Assembly (NCBI GenBank): GCA_017561825.1
Contig: JAFZBK010000001.1
Location: forward strand, 1 to 49,347
DNA: 49,347 nt
Source of the DNA: Prevotella sp.
GTDB taxonomy: Bacteria > Bacteroidota > Bacteroidia > Bacteroidales > Bacteroidaceae
Direction of reading: 5' to 3'
The notes beneath the pieces were generated by a model, which saw nothing but the letters and a program-made list of their open reading frames with translations, made no database searches and was not told the origin of the DNA. The position numbers and the translations under genes are program-made. This document shows, one piece after another, positions 43,417 to 49,347 of this stretch; the stretch's first letter is position 1; each line of letters opens with the position of its first letter.

Positions 43417-43474
43417 CGAACCAACGACCCCGAGATTACAAATCACGTGCTCTGGCCAACTGAGCTAAAGAGGC
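43401..43474 (-). tRNA. tRNA-Thr (anticodon TGT)
   Basis: 74-nt cloverleaf: acceptor GCCTCTT pairs with AAGAGGC; D-arm AGCTCAGTTGGCCAGAGC; anticodon loop TTTGTAA (TGT, Thr); T-arm with GGTTCGAATCC. The anticodon stem has one U-U mismatch. The 3' CCA is not encoded. It begins directly at the end of the SRP RNA. Confidence 0.88.
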
Positions 43475-43574
43475 GGGTGGGCAAGCTACCCGTATCGCGC
43501 CGCTACAACCAACTACCTTTGCTACGTTCCCGTCCTGGAGGATTCGAAGGGAGCTGGCCGTACGGGACTTACCC
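43475..43574 (-). ncRNA. ffs: Signal recognition particle RNA (4.5S/ffs type)
   Basis: About 96-100 nt. The ends pair (GGGTAAG at 43574 with CTTGCCC at 43485-43479). The apical domain has CCAGGACGGGAACGTAGCAA, the Bacteroidetes form of the Ffh-binding loop (compare E. coli AGGTCCGGAAGGAAGCAGC). Long near-complementary arms are present along its length. It directs ribosomes making membrane proteins. Immediately upstream of tRNA-Thr, without a gap. Confidence 0.82.
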
Positions 43575-43599
43575 ATGTGCTTTTTGCTTTTTTGCGGCG

Positions 43600-43607
43600 C
43601 AAAGGTA
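43600..43607 (-). promoter_or_regulatory. -7 box of SRP RNA
   Basis: CAAAGGTA (TACCTTTG on minus) lies about 25 bp before the SRP RNA 5' end. Confidence 0.6.
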
Positions 43608-43655
43608 GTAATTATTATTTTAACGAAGAAGGAAAGGGGAAAGAATTAAAATATA

Positions 43656-44774
43656 TTAACGAATACCATCAACGTTCACTATAGCAGCATCCGTCGTGGA
43701 GCAGATCTCAGCAGCCAGAGCATTCAGTTGATGAAAACGGGCATACTCAGAAGGTGCATCCAGCCCCCATGGTGCCAATATCAACAAGTTTCCACGGGCA
43801 CAGGCTTCAAAGCGGCGGCGCTCTGGTTTCCAATAGCGTTCTATAGGTTCTTTCTGCAGGTGTATAACGGGAAGCCCCTCTTCGATAGCTTTATCTATTA
43901 CAAGCTTCTCCCCTTTCGAAACACCTGGCGATACAAGCACCACACCCCCACGGGCTTCATTCAGCTGGCGTTCCCGTTCACGTAGGTACGCCTCCGTCTG
44001 TTCGGTGGGAAGGCCCGTAGCCTTATCGCGGCGGTGGTAGAACACTTGTTCTTTCTCTGCTCGTTTGAGCAAGAAGAGGGCGCCGAAGGCGGCATAGTCG
44101 TGGTTGCCAATGCGAAGATGCAGGCGCCGCTCCATCAGGTGCGGCAGTTGTCGCCGCATCAGTGCGCGAAGGGGGTTATCGCTCATGTAGCGTTTAATGG
44201 TTTCGAGCATGCCTGAGCGTTTGATGATTCTATCATGATAGCCTGCCTCGAAAAGAGATGGGCGTTTAACCGTGCTTGACAGCACGGGAACCCCAGCTGC
44301 AGTCCCCGCGCTTTCCAGCGCGGTCATTTGCGCGGTCATTTGTGCGCCCTTTTCCCCCAACGCCCACCAGGCTCTGCTGCATCCGCCCTTGAAACTGCGA
44401 ATGATATCACCCAGTTTCTTGCCCTCGGGCAAGGTTTCGGTAACATATAGAAGAAGGTGAAGATGATCTGGCATCATGGCGGCCTGCCACAACTCTATCT
44501 GGGGATAAAAGTGATGGATTTTGGGCAGCTCCTCATTAAGGATGATGCGCCCAAGCGCACTGGGAACGATATGGGGATAGTTTGCTGAGCCACGTTTCAC
44601 TCTTATATCACCTTCAAGGATACCGAAAAGCGGATGCCGCCCTTCGATGCAAAGGGTAACCATATATAGGCCGCGTTGACCATAGTCCTGCCATTCAGCA
44701 CGCCGATGTTGGTTGTGCTGAATCTCATGGGGCTTTAATCCTCTACGGATCATTTCTTCTTTAGAAATAGGCAT
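43656..44774 (-). CDS. REP-associated Y1 transposase with C-terminal Rossmann-like domain
   Basis: 372 residues. The first 215 are a RAYT-type Y1 HUH nuclease: the His-hydrophobic-His motif PDHLHLLLYV (His104, His106) and the catalytic Tyr196 in ETIKRYMSDNP. These enzymes cut single-stranded DNA at REP hairpins. The C-terminal 150 (GVVLVSPGVSKGEK, IDKAIEEGLPVIHLQKEP, LLILAPWG) look like a Rossmann-type SLOG/DprA-related domain, an unusual addition. Residues about 144-168 (AQMTAQMTALESAGTAAGVP) are not typical of the family and are encoded by two REP-like hairpins (44270-44323). TATCTTTG lies at 44812-44819 upstream. Confidence 0.7.
   Translation of the reverse strand: MPISKEEMIRRGLKPHEIQHNQHRRAEWQDYGQRGLYMVTLCIEGRHPLFGILEGDIRVKRGSANYPHIVPSALGRIILNEELPKIHHFYPQIELWQAAMMPDHLHLLLYVTETLPEGKKLGDIIRSFKGGCSRAWWALGEKGAQMTAQMTALESAGTAAGVPVLSSTVKRPSLFEAGYHDRIIKRSGMLETIKRYMSDNPLRALMRRQLPHLMERRLHLRIGNHDYAAFGALFLLKRAEKEQVFYHRRDKATGLPTEQTEAYLRERERQLNEARGGVVLVSPGVSKGEKLVIDKAIEEGLPVIHLQKEPIERYWKPERRRFEACARGNLLILAPWGLDAPSEYARFHQLNALAAEICSTTDAAIVNVDGIR
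44270..44323. repeat. Two REP-like hairpins inside the transposase gene
   Basis: CCGTGCTTGACAGCACGG (44270-44287) and CCGCGCTTTCCAGCGCGG (44306-44323): both perfect 7-bp stems with 4-nt loops, starts 36 bp apart. They differ in the stem but keep pairing. GCGCGGTCATTT repeats follow. Confidence 0.7.
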
Positions 44775-44869
44775 TATGTGTGTGTTTTATAATAATGACT
44801 GCAAAGATAATGGTATTTTTGCAAAAAGAAGAACGAATAAAGGAAAAGTATAGAAAATTCATCCTTTTT

Positions 44870-45038
44870 GTCCCATTGTCCCATTGTCCCAACGTCCCAT
44901 TAAGGTGGTTTTGAAGAGGTGAAAGGACAATTGGATAAAAAAATTATAAGTATATTATAATTATATATAAATATAACCATCCAAGTCTGCATGTTAGAAG
45001 GTGCTTAATGGGACGTTGGGACAATGGGACGTTGGGAC
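44870..45038. repeat. Large inverted repeat built of 8-bp units
   Basis: The left arm 44870-44904 is three GTCCCATT-type units plus one GTCCCAAC, then AAG. The right arm 45004-45038 is the inverse, 33 of 35 bases matching. The loop of about 100 bp is very AT-rich. It lies upstream of the Y1 transposase and may be a MITE-like or REP-like element. No gene is present in 44775-45419. Confidence 0.65.
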
Positions 45039-45053
45039 ATTTTTCATTTTCAA

Positions 45054-45118
45054 ACTGTGGCACTTTCCAACGTAAACTACGGTACTTTCCGATGCAAACT
45101 ATGGCACTTTAAATAATT
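45054..45118. repeat. 22-bp periodic repeats, IS21-end-like
   Basis: ACTGTGGCACTTTCC, ACTACGGTACTTTCC and ACTATGGCACTTT start at 45054, 45076 and 45098, exactly 22 bp apart. GGCACTTT compares with the GGCACATT core at 65-132. No transposase is adjacent; probably a solo IS21-type end. Confidence 0.5.
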
Positions 45119-45162
45119 TAACAAAAAGGACACCCTGAAACGCCATAGTATTAGGCAAAACG

Positions 45163-45194
45163 TTTGGTGGTCTCAAAATTTATTAGTACCTTTG
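45163..45194 (+). promoter_or_regulatory. Consensus promoter without a gene
   Basis: TTTG (45163-45166), 20 nt, TACCTTTG (45187-45194). The -7 box overlaps the first bases of a dispersed repeat copy. A short hairpin with T-rich tail (AGACC-TTC-GGTCT at 45307-45319) would end a transcript of about 125 nt. Confidence 0.55.
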
Positions 45195-45375
45195 ACTTCG
45201 TCGATATTGCTCACGCTCGGCAATCGATGCAAGCATCATTGCTCTCACTTAAACGCAATATTGACTTCGTCGAACTTACTTCCGTTCGGAAAAACCTAAT
45301 ATATTTAGACCTTCGGTCTTATTTTGCAGCATCCTAACAAACGAAATGCAAGCATTTCTTTGTTTTCGCTGCTCC
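45191..45375 (+). repeat. Dispersed hairpin repeat, copies E and F
   Basis: Copy E starts TTTGACTTCGTCGA and has a hairpin GCAAT-c-GATGC-aa-GCATC-ATTGC (45220-45242). Copy F starts at about 45252 with TTGACTTCGTCGAAC, has GAAATGC-aa-GCATTTC near 45345-45360 and ends CGCTGCTCCA. Both conform to copies A-D. Directly after F comes the DUF4199 promoter (TTTG 45380-45383, 20 nt, TAACTTTG 45404-45411). Confidence 0.6.
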
Positions 45376-45419
45376 AAAATTTGGTTTTTCGCTCACTTAA
45401 TCGTAACTTTGCACCCAAT

Positions 45420-45974
45420 ATGACATCACATCAGGACATAGAACAAATGCAGGCGTTTGCCCGAATCGACGGATTATGGGTCGCCATCTTCTGGATAGCC
45501 AGCTTCGCCTGTTTCGTGGGGAGCTTCACGTATCCGGCGCTGGCCACCTCGGTACTGCTAATCGGAGCGGTATCATTGGTGTTTGCTGCCATGCGCGTTC
45601 GTCGATACCGCGACAACGTGCGAGATGGGGAGCTGTCGTTCCGACGGGGATTCCTCTACAGCATGCTCATCTACCTGCATGCAGCCCTGCTGTTTGCAAT
45701 GGCACAGTATGTGTATTTCCGCTTCCTCGACAACGGTTTCATTGCCAACTACCGCGATTTGGTGAGCACAGACGACTTCAAAGAGATGGCCAAAGGGTTT
45801 GGAATGTCGGAAATCGACTGGAAGGTGGTGATGGACAACCTGGCGAGTCTGCGCCCCATCGACCTCGCCTTACAGTTCTTCACAACGAACGTGTTCATGG
45901 GCTTCTTCGTGAGTCTGCCCGTGGCACTGATCATGAAGCGTTCATCCAAAAAAGAAAACAATAATTATCAATAA
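45420..45974 (+). CDS. DUF4199 family membrane protein
   Basis: About 184 residues from the ATG at 45420, chosen because the promoter -7 box lies at 45404-45411. Four hydrophobic segments (around WVAIFWIASFACFVG, LATSVLLIGAVSLVF, MLIYLHAALLFAMAQ and FFVSLPVALIM) and the layout of DUF4199 proteins of Bacteroidetes. It precedes the GT2 gene by 2 nt. Function not known. Confidence 0.75.
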   Translation: MTSHQDIEQMQAFARIDGLWVAIFWIASFACFVGSFTYPALATSVLLIGAVSLVFAAMRVRRYRDNVRDGELSFRRGFLYSMLIYLHAALLFAMAQYVYFRFLDNGFIANYRDLVSTDDFKEMAKGFGMSEIDWKVVMDNLASLRPIDLALQFFTTNVFMGFFVSLPVALIMKRSSKKENNNYQ

Positions 45975-45976
45975 CC

Positions 45977-46942
45977 ATGGATATATCAGTAGTTGTACCT
46001 TTATATAATGAAGACGAGTCGATTCCCGAACTGTATTCGTGGATAGAACGTGTGATGAAAGAGAACGGCTATTCGTTCGAGGTGATCTTCGTGAACGACG
46101 GCTCCACAGATAACTCATGGACAGTGATCAACGAGCTGAGCGAGGAGCACGCGAACGTGAAAGGCATCAAGTTCCGCAGGAACTATGGAAAGAGTCCTGC
46201 CCTCTACTGTGGCTTCAAGGCTGCTGAGGGTGATGTGGTAATTACGATGGATGCCGACCTGCAGGACTCGCCCGATGAGATTCCCGAGTTGTACGACATG
46301 ATCGTGAACGGCGGCTACGACCTCGTTTCGGGCTATAAGCAGAAACGCTACGACCCGCTGTCGAAAACCATCCCCACGAAGCTGTTCAACGCCACGGCAA
46401 GGAAGGTGAGCGGGATCAAGAACCTGCACGACTTCAACTGCGGACTGAAGGCTTATCGTCGCGACGTGGTGAAGAATATCGAGGTGTATGGCGAGATGCA
46501 CCGCTTCATCCCCTATCTGGCCAAGAATGCGGGCTTCGACAAGATCGGCGAGAAGGTGGTACACCACCAGGCAAGGAAGTACGGAAAGTCGAAGTTCATG
46601 GGTCTGAACCGCTTCGTAAACGGTTATCTCGACCTGCTGACACTGTGGTTCCTGAGCACCTTCGGTCGTAAGCCCATGCACGTATTCGGCTTCTTGGGCA
46701 CCATCATGTTCTTCATCGGTTTCCTGGCTGCCACATGGATTGGTATCGACAAGCTCTGGGCGCTGGCTCATAACATCCCGCAACGACTGGTTACCGACTC
46801 GCCATATTTCTATCTCGCACTCACCATGATGATCATCGGTACACAACTGTTCCTTGCGGGCTTCGTTGGCGATCTGATCAGCAGGAACTCTGCGAACAGG
46901 AATGATTATCAGATTGAGAAGACGGTGAATTTGGAGGAGTGA
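45977..46942 (+). CDS. GT2 glycosyltransferase, membrane-anchored (GtrB/DPM type)
   Basis: 321 residues. The GT-A domain (about 1-230) has VVPLYNEDESIPEL, FVNDGSTDNSW, MDADLQDSPDEIPEL (metal-binding DxD) and HHQARKYGKSKF. Two C-terminal membrane spans (about 240-305) fit polyprenyl-phosphate glycosyltransferases that load a sugar on a lipid carrier at the inner face of the membrane. Starts 2 nt after DUF4199, so co-transcribed. Confidence 0.87.
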   Translation: MDISVVVPLYNEDESIPELYSWIERVMKENGYSFEVIFVNDGSTDNSWTVINELSEEHANVKGIKFRRNYGKSPALYCGFKAAEGDVVITMDADLQDSPDEIPELYDMIVNGGYDLVSGYKQKRYDPLSKTIPTKLFNATARKVSGIKNLHDFNCGLKAYRRDVVKNIEVYGEMHRFIPYLAKNAGFDKIGEKVVHHQARKYGKSKFMGLNRFVNGYLDLLTLWFLSTFGRKPMHVFGFLGTIMFFIGFLAATWIGIDKLWALAHNIPQRLVTDSPYFYLALTMMIIGTQLFLAGFVGDLISRNSANRNDYQIEKTVNLEE

Positions 46943-46948
46943 GGAGTG

Positions 46949-46969
46949 TGGAATGTGGAATGAGGAATG
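46949..46969. repeat. TGGAATG heptamers (3 copies)
   Basis: TGGAATG, TGGAATG, AGGAATG in tandem, the inverse of the CATTCCA array at 47088-47115. Confidence 0.7.
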
Positions 46970-47071
46970 TACAAGATTTCAGGTTAATGTGATATGATGG
47001 ATTTTAATAGTATAACGACTATATTTGAAAAAGGAACATCAAAAAAAGGCACTTTGAAAGTAGATTGGGGA

Positions 47072-47644
47072 ATGATAGAGCATTTCTCATTCCACATTCC
47101 ACATTCCACATTCCTCATTATTTTCATCCTTCTACTCGTCTCCTGCTCCTCCATCGACTGTCCGATGAACAATACGGTATCTACGAAATACGGACTGTAT
47201 AAGAGTGATGGGAGGATAGATACGCTGAAGGATACGCTTACCGTGATCACCAAGCAACGGATTGCAGGACAAGACCCTGTGGCACTGAACCGCTCGGTGA
47301 ACACAACGAGCATGGATCTGCCCATCAGTTACCAAGGTGATGAGGATGTGCTCTATTTCCTTCGCTCATTCCCCTATCAGTATGAAACGACAGTGATCAA
47401 CGAGGAAGGCATAGAGGTGGATACCATCCTGAAGCTCACCGCCTATATCACTGATACCGTTACCGTGGTGAAGACCAACAGGAGGCATTTCGAAGCCATC
47501 GACTGCACCCCATCGTTCTTCCATACCATCCGTAACGTCAGCTATACCCGAAATGGTATCGACTCTATTGTGATCAATAACCCAGAAGTGAACTATGATG
47601 CGTCTAAAGAACATTTCCGCGTGTATTTTAAGTCTCGTGATTAG
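47072..47644 (+). CDS. DUF6452-like lipoprotein with repeat-derived signal
   Basis: About 190 residues from the ATG at 47072; an in-frame ATG at 46994 would add 26 residues. The lipobox LLLVSC is preceded by residues encoded by the CATTCCA heptamers (HIPHSTFLII). The mature domain has a beta pattern with YGLYKS and DTLTVITKQRIAG, and the gene overlaps the next by 50 bp, as DUF6452 and DUF6048 genes do. Because seven is not a multiple of three, array changes would shift the frame between start and lipobox. Confidence 0.65.
   Translation: MIEHFSFHIPHSTFLIIFILLLVSCSSIDCPMNNTVSTKYGLYKSDGRIDTLKDTLTVITKQRIAGQDPVALNRSVNTTSMDLPISYQGDEDVLYFLRSFPYQYETTVINEEGIEVDTILKLTAYITDTVTVVKTNRRHFEAIDCTPSFFHTIRNVSYTRNGIDSIVINNPEVNYDASKEHFRVYFKSRD
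47088..47115. repeat. CATTCCA heptamers inside a signal-peptide region
   Basis: CATTCCA three times, then CATTCCT, all within the lipoprotein coding sequence. Confidence 0.75.
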
Positions 47645-48290
47645 TCTGCTAATCATCGGGACCACCACTGCCTCGGCTCAATACCGACGGAAGAAGGTTG
47701 AAGTAGTGATGCCAGATACGGTACCGTTCTTCAACGGTTTCCAGGTGTCAGCTGACCTGCTGGGGGCTGCCATGATGCATCTGGGTAGCTACGGACAGTA
47801 TGAAGGGGCGCTGCGACTGAATCTGCGCGACCGCTACTTCCCTATCGTGGAACTGGGCTATGGCAAGGCTGATCATACCGATGACGGCACACAGCTGAAC
47901 TACAAGACGAAGGCACCCTATGGACGCATAGGCGTGGATCTGAACCTGATGAAGGACAAGCATGATGACTACCGTCTGCTGGCGGGTTTGCGCTATGGAT
48001 TCACTTCCTTCAAATACGATGTGTCTCATCCCACTTTGGAGGATCCCGTATGGGGCGACAAAGTGGAATTCAGTGCCGAAGGGGTGCAGGCCAAGTATCA
48101 CTGGCTGGAGGTGGTGTTCGGTGTGGATGCTACCATCTGGGGACCGCTTCATCTAGGGTGGAGCGTAAGATACCGCAACCGGATATCACACGATCCTGGT
48201 GAGCTCGATAACGTCTGGTACGTGCCTGGCTATGGGAAATCAGGGAAATCGGTACTTGGCGGAACATTCAATGTGATTATTGATATCTAA
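47595..48290 (+). CDS. DUF6048-like outer-membrane beta-barrel
   Basis: 231 residues: signal peptide ending TASAQ, then alternating beta segments (FQVSADLLGAAMMHLG, RYFPIVELGYGKADH, RLLAGLRYGFTSF, HLGWSVRYRNR) ending near GGTFNVIIDI. This is the pattern of DUF6048 family barrels. Overlaps the lipoprotein gene and is followed after 6 nt by apbE. Function unknown. Confidence 0.75.
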   Translation: MMRLKNISACILSLVISLLIIGTTTASAQYRRKKVEVVMPDTVPFFNGFQVSADLLGAAMMHLGSYGQYEGALRLNLRDRYFPIVELGYGKADHTDDGTQLNYKTKAPYGRIGVDLNLMKDKHDDYRLLAGLRYGFTSFKYDVSHPTLEDPVWGDKVEFSAEGVQAKYHWLEVVFGVDATIWGPLHLGWSVRYRNRISHDPGELDNVWYVPGYGKSGKSVLGGTFNVIIDI

Positions 48291-48296
48291 CATAAC

Positions 48297-49334
48297 ATGA
48301 ACAAGAAAAACCTTTTACGACTAGCCTTTCTGCTGTTTCTGATCATCGGTACGATACTGATTATACGACAGCAGCACGAAATGCCTTATCAGCACAATTC
48401 CGGATTGGTATTCGGTACGGTGTATAACATCACTTATCAGCACGATATCGACCTGCAGAAACAGATCGAGGCGGAGCTGATGAAGGTTGACAACTCCTTA
48501 TCACCCTTCAATGACAAATCGGTCATTACCAAGGTGAACCGCAACGAGCCTGTTACACTCAACGACATGTTCCTCAAGGTGTTCGAGCTGGCAGAGAAGA
48601 TTTCTGCTGAGACCGATGGTGCTTTCGATATCACGGTGGCTCCTCTGGTGAACGCATGGGGCTTCGGCTTCAAACAAGGCATATCCCCCACAAAGCAGGT
48701 CATCGACAGTCTGCGACAGATTGTGGGCTTCCAAAAGGTGGAACTGGTGAAACCTGATACAAAGAAATCATCGATGTACATCAAGAAACAGGATCCCAGG
48801 ATCATGCTCGACTGCTCTGCTATCGCCAAAGGCTATGGCTGTGATGTGGTGGCCGAGTTCCTCAAGAAAAACGGTATCCAGAACTTCATGGTGGAGATTG
48901 GCGGTGAGGTGGTAACCAAGGGTGTGAGTGACAAGAGGGTGCCTTGGCGTATTGGTGTGACCAAGCCCACAGAGGATACCATCAGCGTGAGCAATGAGGT
49001 GCAGACAGTCCTGAACGTCACGAACAAGGCCATGGCCACCAGCGGCAACTATCGTAATTTCTATTACAAGGGCGGAAAGAAATATGCGCATACCATCGAT
49101 CCCCAAACGGGTTATCCTGTGCAGCATAACATCCTTTCGGCCACGGTGTTGGCAGATGACTGTGCCACAGCTGATGCCTATGCCACATCGTTCATGGTGC
49201 TCGGTTTCGAGGGTACACAACGGATTCTCGACAAGCATCCGGAACTGATGGCCTACCTGATCTATACCAACGACAAAGGCGAGTATTCTGTGTGGTACTC
49301 ACCGAGTATGGAGGAGAAGATAATTGAAAATTGA
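48297..49334 (+). CDS. apbE: FAD:protein FMN transferase (ApbE)
   Basis: 345 residues. Signal anchor (first 25), then the ApbE domain: FGTVYNITY, DGAFDITVAPLVNAWGFG, LDCSAIAKGYGCDVVAEFL, EIGGEVVTKG and the metal-binding segment near ATSGNYRNFY. It transfers FMN from FAD to threonine of flavoproteins such as RnfG/NqrC at the outer side of the membrane. Full length, ending near the window edge; after the stop a short AATTGAAAATTG repeat begins. Confidence 0.92.
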   Translation: MNKKNLLRLAFLLFLIIGTILIIRQQHEMPYQHNSGLVFGTVYNITYQHDIDLQKQIEAELMKVDNSLSPFNDKSVITKVNRNEPVTLNDMFLKVFELAEKISAETDGAFDITVAPLVNAWGFGFKQGISPTKQVIDSLRQIVGFQKVELVKPDTKKSSMYIKKQDPRIMLDCSAIAKGYGCDVVAEFLKKNGIQNFMVEIGGEVVTKGVSDKRVPWRIGVTKPTEDTISVSNEVQTVLNVTNKAMATSGNYRNFYYKGGKKYAHTIDPQTGYPVQHNILSATVLADDCATADAYATSFMVLGFEGTQRILDKHPELMAYLIYTNDKGEYSVWYSPSMEEKIIEN

Positions 49335-49347
49335 CAATTGAAAATTG

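Noticed and set aside
43264-43446. A 60-codon minus-strand frame across the tRNA
   Set aside because: It is the translation of tRNA-derived repeats (repeated GSNPTRGSR).
46115-46846. A 243-codon minus-strand frame inside the GT2 gene
   Set aside because: The opposite strand encodes a complete glycosyltransferase; this is its antisense shadow.

Overview
The window looks like chromosomal DNA of a Bacteroidales bacterium, most likely Prevotella or a close relative. Many genes are preceded by the Bacteroidetes promoter form (TTTG, about 19-20 nt, TAnnTTTG) and Shine-Dalgarno sequences are weak. Signal peptides, lipoboxes, OprP, DUF4199, a probable DUF6452/DUF6048 pair and a PA14-containing GH31 enzyme fit that group. 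There is no rRNA, CRISPR array or prophage. RNA genes seen are one tRNA-Thr, the SRP RNA and candidate small RNAs.

Left third (1-17.2 kb) is accessory DNA. A LlaJI/McrBC-type restriction-modification operon (460-7565, minus strand) encodes a small unknown protein, a C5 cytosine methyltransferase, an McrB-like ATPase, an AlbA_2/GHKL protein and a LlaJI-like nuclease; an HNH endonuclease gene lies upstream. Next come a CdiA-CT-like nuclease gene, a convergent candidate small RNA (about 9553-9650), and a 5,267-bp transposon (9985-15251). The transposon has 29-bp inverted ends (26/29 identical), an 8-bp target duplication (ACCAACGG), an IS1595-family transposase, and passenger genes. One passenger has an internal amber codon, one a +1 frameshift at an A7 run, and one a long structured mRNA leader that could switch between two folds. 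An archaeal-type ATPase and a 670-bp non-coding stretch follow.

Middle (17.2-32.2 kb) is mainly core metabolism: an acyl-CoA synthetase, a secreted repeat protein, and two adjacent GMP synthase genes (an ATPPase-only form and a full-length form carrying an in-frame palindromic-repeat insertion). A plus-strand block of nine genes then looks devoted to phosphate or polyphosphate: a PhoU-like DUF47 protein, a membrane protein ending in a LuxR-type HTH, an OprP porin, a lamin-tail lipoprotein, two CYTH-like proteins, an SLC13/DASS transporter, an unknown membrane protein and a small lipoprotein.

Right third (32.2-49.3 kb): a MurU-like nucleotidyltransferase, GH31 glycosidase and three esterases (hemicellulose side-chain removal), an AmgK-like kinase fused to a RapZ C-terminal domain, groL/groS, tRNA-Thr and SRP RNA, a REP-associated Y1 transposase fused to a possible Rossmann domain, then DUF4199, a GT2 glycosyltransferase, a lipoprotein/outer-membrane pair and ApbE. 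Short repeats are abundant: a dispersed family with a changing but self-complementary hairpin, GC-rich palindromes, heptamer tandem arrays, and IS21-like multiple-end repeats.
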